Positions 11,774 to 22,857 of a stretch of 64,000 nt of DNA are shown one piece after another. The notes beneath the pieces are model-generated. The model was not told where the DNA came from, did no database searches, and saw only the letters and a list, made by a program, of their open reading frames with translations. A program made the translations under genes and the position numbers. The stretch covers positions 20,360,001 through 20,424,000 of the forward strand of contig NC_064826.1 of NCBI RefSeq assembly GCF_024166365.1, read 5' to 3'. The first letter of the stretch is position 1, and each line of letters begins with the position of its first letter. Origin of the DNA: Elephas maximus indicus (Eukaryota > Chordata > Mammalia > Proboscidea > Elephantidae).

Positions 11774-11885
11774 TGGTGTCAGAACTGGTAAAAAGGTTGG
11801 AGGGTGGAGGCAAGTCTGACATCTGCCTCATAGAAATCAGCCTGGGGCTGTTGATGCTGGTAGTGATTCTTCCCTCATGAAGTTA
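11774..11885 (+). mobile_element. ERV-L-like primer binding site and 5' internal fragment
   Basis: Two bases after the LTR comes TGGTGTCAGAACTGG, the tRNA-Leu-type primer binding site typical of ERV-L and MaLR elements. The following hundred bases resemble the sequence after the other two LTRs (TCTGCCTCATAG segment), then similarity stops. Confidence 0.75.
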
Positions 11886-12027
11886 GAGGAGGTAAAATGC
11901 TGCCCCCATGCCATATTTACAATTGTTAAGAAAGGAAAATATTAGTTAATTATAATTAGCTTCCATTATAATTATTATATCACACAGAATTATTATATTA
12001 TGATTTAAAACCGCCTCATATGCATGC

Positions 12028-12545
12028 AAAAGTTGCATAACGAAGAAGGAAGACAGAAGAAGGGTTGATGCGTTTGAATTGCAGTGTTGGCGAAGAATGT
12101 TGAATATACTGTATTCTGCTAATGGAATGAACAAATCAGCCTTAGAAGAATTACAACCAGAATACTTCTTAGAAGCAAAACCCAAAACCCTTTGCCGTTG
12201 AGTAGATTCCCACCCATAGCAAAACTGCCGGACAGAGTAGAACTGCTCATAGGGTTTGCAAGGCTGTAAATCTTTATGCAAGCAGACTGTCACATCTTTC
12301 TCCAGCAGAGGGGCTGATGGGTTTGCCTACTTGGGACATGTCATCAGGAAAGACCAATTGCTAGAAAAGGACATCATATTTGGTAAAGTAGAGGGTCAAC
12401 AAAAATGAGGGAAACCCTCAATGAGATAGATTGACACATTAGTCACAACAATGAACTCAAACATACCAAAGATCATGAAGATGGTTGCATCAGGCAACTT
12501 TTTGTTCTGTTGCATATAAAATCGCCGTGAGTTGGAGCCAACTCA
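12028..12545 (+). mobile_element. RTE LINE 3' fragment interrupted by an AfroSINE
   Basis: It is homologous to the 3' end of the RTE copy at 18.1-19.1 kb (CCTCATATGCATGC start, GTTGGAGCCAACTC near the end). It is broken by the SINE at 12178-12325 and has no open frame. Confidence 0.88.
12178..12325 (-). mobile_element. AfroSINE in an RTE fragment
   Basis: Minus-strand tail and middle sections (CCCTTTGCCGTTGAGTAGAT) are inserted between RTE pieces that rejoin across it. Its head end is lost. Confidence 0.85.
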
Positions 12546-13311
12546 ATGGCAACTAACGACAATAACAGAGCTCTTTCCCTTCCTCCTCTTTCTCTCCCTT
12601 TCCCTTCCTGAATAATTCAGTCCAAAAGCCATTGGGTTGGTTGAACAAAGTAGGTGTCCATGTGGTAGTGGAAGCGGAAGCCTGAACGAGGTGAGGAGCA
12701 CATCTGGGCAGGAGAGGATGTGACTTGGGCTGTCAGAGTCAGGGAAGGGTAAGGAAGGCATCCGTGAGGAAGGAGCTGAGCGACAGCCCACTCAGTGCAC
12801 CCAGACTGGTGGGCTGCAACCCATGCAGCCATACAGGTCCCTGTGCTTGATGTAATGCTCTGCTGTCACTGTTTCGAAATTTTTAATTTTTGAACACAGA
12901 GCCCCTCATTATCATTTTACACTGGGTCCTGCCAATTATATAGCTGGTTTTACCAACCAGTACAGGGTACCAGAGCCCGAACAGGATGAGAATGGCATCA
13001 CCATGGGAGGAATACCCTTCGTGGAGTGTCAAAGGCCAGAGAGATGAGAACAACCACATGAGAAGGCAGGCTGAAATTGGGTGTTGGAGCCCAAGAGAAG
13101 GAAAGACAGCTTCCACTCTACTGGGGCAGGGAGTGGCAGAGATGTGAGACTGGTTACATACAGGGATTGATGAAATAAGTACATACTTCAAGAATAACAG
13201 GAGCCAGGTTTCCCACTGCTGGAGAGGGAGGTACAAATAAGCAAAAGGAGGAAAACTAGAATAAGCTCCGTGGTTTTATCACATATAGATAAATATAGAA
13301 ATAAATATAGA
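12546..13311. other. unique intergenic DNA
   Basis: No recognised gene or repeat. Short open frames have no family resemblance. Confidence 0.5.
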
Positions 13312-13842
13312 TATGTTGTTATTGTTAGTTGTCGTTGGGTCGATTCTGACTCACGGCGACCTCACACGTCACAGAATAGAACTGCTCCATAGGATTTTCT
13401 AGGCTTTAATTTTTCTGTTGTACATAGGGAGCCCTGGTGAGGCAGTGGTTAAGTGTTTAGCTGCTAACCAAAAGGGTGGCAATTCAAATCCACCAGCTGT
13501 TCCTTGGAAACTCTATAGCGCAGTTTTATGCTAGTGGTGCTGTGGTTAAGAGCTAGGCTGCTAACCAAAAGTTCAGCAGTTTGAATGCACCAACTGCTCC
13601 TTGGAAGCCCTATGGGGCAATTCTACTCTGTCCTATAGGTAACTCAACAGCAATGAGTTTGGTGTTTTGGTTGTACATAGGGTCGCTGTGAGTCAGAACC
13701 AGCTCAACTGCACCTAACAGTAACAAGCAACAATCTTTACTGAAGCAGATCGCCATGAATTTTCTTCCGCAATATCACTGGGTGAGTTCAAACTGCTGGC
13801 CTTTAGGTTAGCAGTTGAACGCAAACAATTCGCACCACCTAG
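13312..13842 (-). mobile_element. AfroSINE carrying an RTE tail that carries two + strand AfroSINEs
   Basis: The outer minus-strand SINE occupies 13312-13410 and 13731-13842. Inside it is a short + strand RTE 3' tail (13411-13429 and 13683-13730). That tail is split by two head-to-tail + strand AfroSINEs (13430-13670) flanked by a perfect 12-base repeat TTGTACATAGGG (13418-13429 and 13671-13682). Confidence 0.88.
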
Positions 13843-14221
13843 AGACCTCAAACATAGATATAGGTAAATATATATTTACATCTGTAGATACAAAAATAAA
13901 TATAAATGTAAACATACTCCCTAAATCTATCTACTGAGTGGATCTGAAAGCAGATGAGCACCCCTAGTACACAGATCTTCAGATCTTGGTTCTAAATACC
14001 ATTTTCCACTAAGAGGAGCCAGGCTCCTTGGAGCGATGGTTAATTCCAGACCTGGGACAAGAAATGTACAGATGAGCCTAGGACATCTTGTTGTGCCAGA
14101 AAACAAGGAAGTGTAAGAAATACAGGGACGCGTCAAAAGAACACAGGAGCCAGCTTGAATGGATTCCCACTGGCTAAATCTAAGATAAATTAGCAGCAAA
14201 ATAAATGATAGTAAACGAATA
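13843..14221. other. AT-rich then unique intergenic DNA
   Basis: A region of repeated ATAAATATA-type words (13850-13915) is followed by about 300 bases with nothing recognised. Confidence 0.5.
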
Positions 14222-14620
14222 TAGAGGCAGCGGTGATTTAGTGGTAGAATTCTTTGTCTTCCATGCAGGAGACCATAAGGTCGCAATGAGTCGTAATCGA
14301 CTTGATGGCAGTGGGTTTGTTTTCTTGGTCATTGATGTACATGCAGGAGATCTGAATTTGATTCCCAACCAATGCACCTCATGCTCAGCTACCACCTGTT
14401 GTTATGATGTTAAACACGTTTCAGTGGAGCTTCTAGACTAAGAAAGACCAGGAAGAAAGGCCTAGCCTTTCTACTTCCAAAAATCAGTCAGTGAAAACCT
14501 TACAGATCACAACAGTCTGAACCACAGCTGATCACGGGGGTGGTGCAGAACCAGGTAGCATTTCATTCCATTGTGTACAGGGTCACCATGAGTCAAGGGT
14601 CAACTCGATGGCAGCTAACA
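14222..14620 (+). mobile_element. SINE with tRNA-Gly-like head and RTE-type tail
   Basis: The head resembles tRNA-Gly (GTGATTTAGTGGTAGAATTC, then GATTCCCAACCAATGCACC), unlike the common AfroSINE. The body matches the element at 29.2 kb, and the end (CACCATGAGTC ... CTCGATGGCAGCTAACAACA) matches the RTE tail. A short AfroSINE tail (14273-14339), flanked by perfect CATGCAGGAGA repeats (14262-14272 and 14340-14350), interrupts the head. Confidence 0.82.
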
Positions 14621-15321
14621 ACACTCTTTGGTTAATTTCCCTTGGTATGTAGCAAAGTCTAATTTGAAAGTTCTGGTCAGTTTTGGCTATGCCTTGAAGA
14701 ATCCTGGTTCTTGGTCAGAGTAACAAGGAGGGCTCAGTTCACCTCTAGGACCAAGGGTGCCAGCTATCACCAAGTGAGAAATCAAGAAGAAAGAGGGACC
14801 CAGACACAGTCAGAGCCATGGGGCGATGGGTCTTTTCCTCCTGGAAGCCTCTTTATTGCTGAGCCTGAGAGAGTTTGGGTTCTGTTCCACCAGGTTGTCC
14901 TTTACGCAACTTCTTAAGTCTAGGAAGCCTCTGGAAGCTTGAGGTGCTGACACAGTAATAAGGAAGGTAGAGATGAGGTAGAAGGAGACAGAGAGATGGA
15001 GTCTGAGCCCTGCAAGTTCCAAGTGCCCCCCTTGCCCAGGGACAAGCCCCTCCTAGACCATGAAGACTGGGAGCAGACCCCACTCACCTTCATATCCCCT
15101 TGGTGCCCATCTGCACTGGCGCCCGTGTGCCTGTGTAGGGAACAAGCTGGTCAGGGTCATGGCTGAGGGAGGAGAAGGAATCCAGGGTCAGCCTGGAGTC
15201 AAGGGTTGCTCTTAGCTGGAAGTAGAGATGGGGAAGGGCTGGGCTAGGGAGGAGGGTGCTAAAGAACCTGGACAGAGCCTGGCCAGACAACCTTCCAGAA
15301 GGCCCTCAGAGTCTCGCTTTC
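14621..15321. other. unique intergenic DNA
   Basis: No recognised gene or repeat. Confidence 0.5.
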
Positions 15322-15965
15322 TGTGGTGTGATAGACCACTTTTATATGGCCTTTCTTACCATGGTTTTATAACTTCCACAAAATGATTGGGTGGAACTAT
15401 GCAAATGAGGTGCTTGTGGCACACCAAGGGGATTGGATAGCTTGCTAATAATGTAAATAAGGTCCAAGACACTCTTGTGGGGTAGGGCCATGCAAATAAG
15501 GTGTATGAAACTCTAACAAGAGGATTAGTCAATTTTGTCATTCTGCTAGGCTTACAGGGAGACACAAAGAGAGAGAGGGGAGCTGTAACACAGAAAACAG
15601 CCCAAGATGGTAGTGTGAGATGACAGGAATCAGGAGACCGGCTTGAGACAGTTGCAGTGAGGCCTGCCAACCCAGAGCTAAGTGGTATAACACTTCCCCA
15701 AGAAGGTCCCCAACAGGGCCCAGTGGCAATAAGGCCCCAGCAGGGCCCAGCAGCAGAGGACAAGAAGAAGCTGTCCTGACTGAGGAACTGAACTCTGAGT
15801 TGTTGTTTATATTACTTCCAAGTTGATCCCTACCCCAAGTTGTACCCTGTTACTTCCCTCATAAACGACTTAACTGTTAAGCATGGTTCCTGAGTTCTGT
15901 GAGAAGCTACAGCACATCACCGGAGCCGAAGATGGGAGGGAGTGTACTGAGGGGAGGGGGAGTCA
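15322..15965 (+). mobile_element. 5' LTR of ERV-L-like provirus
   Basis: It starts TGTGGTGTGATAG and is homologous to the LTRs at 11166 and 22150 throughout, with octamer-like ATGCAAAT motifs. The end was placed at TCA by comparison with the copy at 11.2 kb that keeps the primer site. The primer site here is degraded (TACTGCTGATGG). Confidence 0.85.
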
Positions 15966-16619
15966 TTGCTACTGCTGATGGAGTGGTACAGCAGTTTGGA
16001 AAAGTTGTTCATTTGGGATACCTTTAACCTTCACCTCATAGGAACCAGCTGTGTGCTGATTGTTACAAAGGAAATTATTCATTTAGTTGGCATCAGAATG
16101 GTGGGGTTTGCTGCAACGGCCCAGACTCACTGGAATATGTGGTTTTGGAAAAAGGGGGAAAAAGGGAAGAATGAGAAACCTTTGGTTTCTGGATAGTATT
16201 AAAAACACCCATGGATTGAAGCAGCTGTTATGTTGCAATCAATTTCCCAAGGCAAAAACTATTCATGGGAATTAAGAGCGGTGGATCTAACTCCCGAGGA
16301 ATTGGCTAGTTGGATGCATATGTAATTACAGAGTGATAAGGAAAGGGCCAGACACACAAATCCTTGGTTTCTGTTATCAGTAATAGCCTTGATGGCAGGG
16401 AAAAAGAATGTAGGGGCGGATTATAGCGCTGAACCAAGCTCAGATCCTGTCCGGTCAGAGCTATGACCGCTAGTCTTAGGGCAAACCCAGAAAGGAGAAA
16501 AATTATGTCAGAACAACAGGAAGTACCCACACCACCGCTGGTCACCAAAAAACTAGTCTGGAAGGGAATGGGCAAAACCAAGAAACTATTCAAACCAGAG
16601 ATTAGAGTGTAAAAAGAGT

Positions 16620-17410
16620 TGCTTCAATTTGTAGGCTGGTATCATCATTTCCTCAGGAACCATTATTAAAATGGATTGTGAGAGCAACTAATTTAGGGGC
16701 AGTGTTTTAGTTTTGAATGCTGCAGAATGGAAGAGTATTTGGGGTTGATGCAAGACCCATAACTCACTATGGAAGAGTCACGAATAATGTTGATACAAAA
16801 TCCAACTACACAGCACGTTAACCCAGAGGGGACAGCTAGCCTGGTAGACTGGATAAAATTTGCAGTGAGATTTGTTTACCCTGAGAAGGGAAACTATCCC
16901 TCTCCCCCTCTATTCTGCCATCTTGGCTCTGCCTCCCCCCACCAAGTACCCAATGGAACACTCCAGAGGAAGCAGCTGATCTGCTGCTTATGCAAGCCAT
17001 GCTTGAATGGCTTTATGGTGATCAGGATATTCAACTAATGGGAATGCCCCTTACACAGGTCATGGCAGACATGGTAATCAAGGGAGCCCCTTCTACATGG
17101 GCACCCCATGTAACCTTGCTACTGCAAGACAAAGCAACAATCCGAGAACCTTGTTGGCTCCATTGGCACAGCTTCCCCACATGGGTCTTACAGGTGCAAG
17201 AAACACAAGGGTGATTCATAGGAAAATGGGAAAAGGCAACGGGGAAAGAACTTACCCCAGCAAGTCAGAGATTTTTAGATGGTTATTAAGAAATGGGATG
17301 AATATAGCAGACATTGATGGAGTTGAGACATGGGCTATAATGCAGCAATACTGGAGGTTTGAGCAGATCAACAGAAACTCCTGCTTGTCCCCCAACGTTA
17401 AAGAGGCTTG
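16620..17410 (+). pseudogene. gag-like region, broken
   Basis: It is assigned by position between LTR and protease. Open pieces at 16769-17038, 16990-17214 and 17097-17411 lie in different frames. No zinc-knuckle motif is seen. Confidence 0.5.
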
Positions 17411-17496
17411 AACAAGTCCATTCTATTCACCCCAGTCAGGAGGAATGTAAGGGTGGGAAATGCACCTGAGACCATTTGAAGCAGAGGCTTAGCTAG

Positions 17497-17976
17497 TTGA
17501 TTAAGAAAAGGATTAATAAGGGGGGCCAGGGTCTTCTAGTTCAGCCCTCAGCAGGGGACCTGAGGCCATATGCACATGTGTGGGTAAAACGGCCCATGGA
17601 TCGGGAAGAGACCTTCTTGAGGCTCCTGGACACAGGAGTCCAATATACTATAATCACAAAATCTGTCAATGAAATCTTGAAGGGGCCTAAGTTTAGACTG
17701 GGAGGGTATGAGGATGTAATGCCTGATGGGACTAAGGTGAAAGTTTGGATGAGAATTGGAAGATTTAAACAGGTCTTGTATGAAGTAGTTGCATCTCCCT
17801 TACCTGAATGTATTATTGGTATGGATATTATGTCTGATTGGGGAACATTCCTTCTACCTAATATCGTAAAAGCGAAGGCTTGTAAGTCTGCCCTTAGGCC
17901 AGTATTGATTGGACATGCTAAATGGGAACCATTAGAATTGCCCGAATCCATTCATGGGGAGTACTGCTTTGATTAA
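17497..17976 (+). pseudogene. retroviral aspartic protease-like remnant
   Basis: An open piece of about 159 codons carries the active-site motif LLDTG near residue 45 and a downstream IIGMD segment near residue 117, the two landmarks of retroviral proteases. Downstream in another frame (about 17979-18105) the first RT block (SPVWPVKKADGSWR) is readable. Confidence 0.75.
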
Positions 17977-18112
17977 AGACATGCTAAAGGCTGGAGTGTT
18001 GATGCCAAGAAATCCCCTGTATAACAGCCCTGTATGGCCCGTGAAAAAGGCAGATGGATCATGGAGGCTGACAGTAGACTATCCGGCCTAAATAAAGTAG
18101 TGCTACTTGTGG

Positions 18113-19109
18113 AGAACATGGCATCAGGATTGGAGGAAGACTCATTAACAGTCTGCAATATGCAGATGACACAACCTTGCTTACTGAAAGTGAAGAGGAC
18201 TTGAAGCACTTACTGATGAAGAACAAAGACCACAGCCTTCAGTATGAATTACACCTCAACATAAAGGAAACAAAAATCCTCACAACTGGACCAGTAAGCA
18301 ACATCATGATAATGGAGAGAAGATTGAGGTTGTCAAGGATTTCTTTTTACCTGGATCCACAATTAACACCCATAGAGGCAGCAGTAAAGAAATCCAAAGA
18401 TGCACTGCATTGGGCAAATCTGCTACAAAAGACCTCTTTAAGGTATTAAAAAGCAAAGATGTCACCTTGAAGATTAAGGTGTGCCTGACCCAAGCCATAT
18501 GTTTTCAATCACCTCATATGCATGCAACCCTATAGGACATATGCATAGCAACCCTATAGGACAGAGTAAAACTGCCCCATACAGTTTCCAAAGGACACTT
18601 GGTGGGTTTGAACTGCTGACACTTTGGCTAGTAGTCATAGCTCTTAACCACTACACCACCAGGGTTTCTTTTGTTTGTTTGTTTGTTTCATACGCACGTG
18701 AAAGCTGGATGATAAATAAGGAAGACAGAAGAATAATTGACACCTTTGAATTGTGGTGTTGGCAAAGAATATTGAATATACCATGAACCGCCAAAAGAAT
18801 GAAAAACCCTGTCTTGGAAGTACAACCAGAATGCTCCTTAGAAGCAAGGATGACAAGAGTATATCTCACACACTTTGGACATGTTATTAAGAGGGATCAG
18901 TCCCTGGAGAAGGACATCATGCTTGGTAAACTAGAGGGTCAGTGAAAAAGAGGAAGACCTTCAATGAGATGGACTGACACAATGGTTGCAACAATGGGCT
19001 CAAGCATGACAACAACTGTGAAGATGGTGCAGGACCGGGCAATGTTTCATTCTGTTGTGCATAGCATTGCTGTGAGTCGAAACCAACTCGACGGCACCTA
19101 ACAACAACA
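18113..19109 (+). mobile_element. RTE LINE inserted in the provirus RT region
   Basis: Imperfect 11-base duplications GCTACTTGTGG (18102-18112) and GCAACTTGTGG (19110-19120) flank it, and the retroviral RT resumes after it. It carries the end of the RTE reverse transcriptase (a YADDT motif near 18165) and the typical 3' tail ending in CCTAACAACAACA. It is 5' truncated, full of stops, and contains an AfroSINE. Confidence 0.92.
18525..18687 (-). mobile_element. AfroSINE nested in the RTE
   Basis: Minus-strand copy with a GTTT-repeat at its right edge, flanked by TCATATGCATG (18514-18524) and TCATACGCACG (18688-18698). A short internal duplication (GCAACCCTATAGGACATAT twice) occurs at its left end. 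Confidence 0.9.
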
Positions 19110-19110
19110 G

Positions 19111-19979
19111 CAACTTGTGGCTTCAGCTGTTCCGGACGTTGTATCAACGGTGCAGAAAATACAGCAGGCTGAAGGAAACCAGTACTCAGTGACTGATCGT
19201 GCAGGTGCCTTTATCTCAATCCCAGTCTCAGAGAAGAGCCAGCCACATGTTGCTTTCAAGTGGGAAGGATCCCAATTTACTTTCACTGTATTGCCACCCA
19301 GTTACTTGAATTTACCGGGTTACTGTCATAGTTTGGTTACAAGAGGGTTGGACTTAGTGCAGATCGCAAGCGTAATGATATATTACATTGATGATATTAT
19401 GTTAATATCAAACAAAAATGGGCTGATTTGAGTACAGTGGTGGCCTACATGACCAAGAGGCACTGGTTAATAATAAATCCAGCAAAACTCCAGGGCTCTA
19501 CCCAAACGGTGAACTTGGTAATAACTTGGGCAGGAACCACCTGTAACATCCCACAGGCAACCAAAAATAAGTTGCTGTTGCTACCTACCCCCAAGACTGA
19601 CCAGGAGGCCCAATGTCTGGTTGGTCTACTTGGATTTTGGGGAATGCATATTCCACATCTGGGAATATTGCTGGCTCCCATCCATAAAACCACTTGTAAG
19701 AAAATTGCATTTGAACGGGGGCCAGAGCAACAGCAGGCCATGTCTGAATTACAGAAAGCGGTCTCACTCTCCCTGCCTTTAGGCCCTTATGATCCACACT
19801 CAGACATGATTTTGGAGGCATCTGCCACACACGCTTATACAGACTGGAGCATATGGCAAAAACCAAGAACGCCGCCCCACAGCAACTGGTGGGATTCTGG
19901 ACTAGAAAGTTTCCAGATGCTGCAGCACAATACACACGATTTGGGAGGCAATTACTCTCCTGCTATGGGTGTTGATTGA
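19111..19979 (+). pseudogene. ERV-L-like reverse transcriptase remnant
   Basis: Two open pieces in different frames (19117-19431 and 19428-19979) carry RT palm sequence. The catalytic motif YIDD is at 19384-19395, followed by the thumb and connection region. The N-terminal part of the domain lies before the RTE insertion. Confidence 0.85.
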
Positions 19980-20139
19980 GACTGAGTCAATGATGGGAGG
20001 ACATAAAATCATCATGAGACCTGAAATACCCATAATGTCTTAGATAATGTCAGAGAAACACTCTAATAAGATAGGCAGTGCCCAAAATAATTCCATAATA
20101 AAATGGAAATGGTTCATTCAAGAACAAGCTACTGGGGGA

Positions 20140-20780
20140 AGGTAGGGAGGCAGCCACTGTATCCACAAGCTGGTAGCCTCTTTTCCCATAGGTCCTATCC
20201 TGGAACCACCTGAGAAGCTGCCAGAGCCCATTGCCACATGGAAAGTGCCCTGTGAACAACCTTCTGCTGACCAGCAGAGGGCTGCTTAGTTCACAGATGG
20301 CAGTTCCAGGGTACACAGACAACATTTGATGTTGAAAGCTGCTACACTAAGATTGGCAGATGGAAAGACCCTGGCTGAAGAAGGTAAGAACAACTCAGTT
20401 CAATGGGCTGAGCTGCATGCTATCTTCCTAGCTGTGATGGAAGAATTGGGCAATGGAAAGAGCCCATAAGTTTGGATTTTTACCAATTCATGGGCAATGA
20501 CCAATGGCCTGGCTATATGGTCAGGCAAATGGGTGATGGAAAGTTGGACTATGAAGGGTACACTTGTGTGGGGCATGAACCTATGGAAAGCACTCTGGGA
20601 ATTTAGAGGGCACATTAGAGTAGGACATGAGAATGTCCTACTCATGAGAATGTTCTCATCAGAAGAACCCCCTTCCTGGATCAGAAGGCAATTGGAAATC
20701 AGCAAGTGGACCTGCTGGTACACTCACATGAGATTGCCAACTGGGTCCATGAAATGAGCTGACATGTGGTTGCTGCAGCA
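20140..20780 (+). pseudogene. RNase H-like remnant
   Basis: FTDGSSR is readable at 20290-20310, the usual first catalytic aspartate block. A later block reads TNSWA (about 20488) where an aspartate is expected. Several stops interrupt it. Confidence 0.65.
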
Positions 20781-20879
20781 ACGCAGAGATGGGCTGAATC
20801 TAGACATATCTTTCTTGCACCCTCTAGGCACAAAATGCCAATAAGGACTCCTCTGTCTGCCAGCAAGACTGAGGCTGGA

Positions 20880-21450
20880 GATGGCTTTGGGGCAGATTCC
20901 CTGGGGAGAAGGCTGTGCACATACCTGGCAAGTTGATTTTATTGGACCAATGACTCCAGTGGCACTAGGTGGCTACAACTGGGTCCACAGGAATAGATAC
21001 TTACTCTGGACTAGGCTTTGCTTATCCCATGACAGATGCAAATGCCAAAAACACCATTAAGGGATTGGAACAAAAAATACTGTACCAATTTGGGCCACAA
21101 AGTTATCTTTCATCAAACCAAGGAACACACTTTGCAGCCCACAGGGTGTAGTAATGGGCCAAGAATCATCGTATTAAATGAACATACCATGTTGCATACC
21201 AGCGTCAGAGTAATGGTTTGATAGAGAATTGGAATGGGGAGTTGAAACATTTGTTATCTAAAATGGGGGGAGATAAAGGCATGAAAGGCTGGCTCACACG
21301 CCCTCATGAGTGTGTGCTCACACTCAACATGAGGGAGACAAAGGGAGGATTACCACTGGACAGATTCCTATGTTTCTCTGGGGGGTCTAGGGAAGAGGGG
21401 TTGGGGAGGATGCTGGTGCTGCTGTATATATAGTTCCTCCCCAGCTCACC
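20880..21450 (+). pseudogene. integrase-like remnant
   Basis: The core text WQVDFIGPMTP (about 20928) and the block SSNQGTHF (about 21112) follow integrase order; the latter has asparagine where the second catalytic aspartate normally lies. Frameshifts occur near 20985 and after 21150. Confidence 0.7.
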
Positions 21451-22149
21451 TAAAATGGCTTTTCTCCTGCCAGATGCTGCAATTGCAGGTGCTGAAGCAG
21501 GGGTGATCCCTATGCAAGAGACTATAACTACACCCCTGAACCTATACACCAGAGTTCCCAGAATTCCCATTGTACCCTCCCCCCATCTGGTAAAATTGGG
21601 GTTAACAGTGAATATGCTGTATTGCCTCGTGGTCAAGATAGCCCGCTAGTGTTGTGCCTTTGTAATCCTACCCAACATGAATGGGAGTGGACTGAGGGGG
21701 AAGCACTTGCTAGACTGGTCTTGCTACCAACAGTCTGGACTATACCTGATGTCCCTTCCCATGGTGGAAAAGTTTGGGTAAAAACAAATGACAAGTGGAA
21801 GGAAGGAGAAATAATAGCTGAAGGTAAAGGAATGAATAAATGAGTTATGCAGCAAAGAAAAGTCTAATATTATGCAGATACCTCAAAAGAGACTCAGAGC
21901 AAGGGAATAATCTTCTCTCAGTTAAATTTTATCAGAGGCCAGAACGGGTGAAAGCAAGATGACTTTTGGGGAACCTGACCAGACCAGCAGACATGAATGA
22001 GTGGTACCTGAGTAATCTCACCCTTAGGACTCTTGGTCCTACTGAAGGACTAATTGTTAATGACTATTTTGGACTGGTTAAAAAATTGGGAGGGTAAAGT
22101 TAACCTCCAAGTATGAAAGAACCATAGCTAGAAAAGCCATGGCATGGCC

Positions 22150-22730
22150 TGTGGTGCGATGAACAGCTTTTATATGGCCTTTCTCACTGGGGTTTTGTAA
22201 TTCCCACCAAATGACTGGGTGGGCTATGCAAATGAGGTGCTTGTGGCCCACCAAGGGGATTGGATAGCTTGTTAATAATGTAAATGACACCCTTGTAGGG
22301 GTGGGACTATGCAAATAAGGTATATGGTCAGTTTTGCCGTCCCATTACACTTAAAGGGAAACAATGAGAGAGAGAAAAGCTGTAACACGGACCACAGTGA
22401 GAGAAGGTAGCACAAGACAGCAGGAATCAGAAGACCAGGCTGAGACAGCTGAGGTGGGGCTTGCCAACCCAGGAAACTAAGGGGTGTAGCACTTGCCTGA
22501 GAAGCCCCCCGCAGGGCCCGGTGGCAGAGGTTGAGAAGAAGCTGTCCTAATTGAGCAACCGCATCCTGGTTGTTCCTGTTACTTCCAAGTTGATCCCAAT
22601 CCCAAGTTGTACCCTGTTATTTCCCTAATAAACCACTTAACTGTAAATATGGCTCCTGAGTTCTGCGAGATGTTGCAGTGAACTACTGAACCCAAAGATG
22701 GGAGGGAGCGTACTGAGGCGAGAGGGAGTA
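22150..22730 (+). mobile_element. 3' LTR of ERV-L-like provirus
   Basis: It starts TGTGGTGCGATG and is homologous to the 5' LTR, with some internal deletions. The terminal CA has become TA. Confidence 0.85.
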
Positions 22731-22857
22731 GCTGATGTTAGAGATGATGGAGCCGTACAGCAGTGTGGAAAAGTTGGCCGTTTGGGATATCTTTAACCTC
22801 TGCCTCATAGGAACCAGCTCTGGGCTGATTCTTATAAAACAAATTACTCATTCACCT
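22731..22857 (+). mobile_element. second 5' internal fragment after the 3' LTR
   Basis: The bases after this LTR match those after the 5' LTR (15966-16085): a degraded primer site, then GGAACCAGCTCTGGGCTGAT. A normal provirus should show host DNA here. Confidence 0.8.

Larger units (their letters stand above)
15966..22149 (+). pseudogene. internal region of a decayed ERV-L-like provirus (gag-pro-pol order, no env seen)
   Basis: The order is a gag-like region, protease, reverse transcriptase, RNase H, integrase and 3' LTR. Absence of env fits ERV-L elements, which are intracellular. Every domain carries stops or frameshifts, so it cannot make working proteins. An RTE with its own SINE splits the RT region. 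The last 700 bases before the 3' LTR (about 21.45-22.15 kb) are open in pieces but not assigned; a dUTPase, found there in some ERV-L, could not be confirmed. Confidence 0.85.

Noticed and set aside
17497..21843. A possibly functional retroviral polyprotein
   Set aside because: Stops and frameshifts occur in every domain, catalytic positions are changed in RNase H and integrase, and an RTE interrupts the RT.
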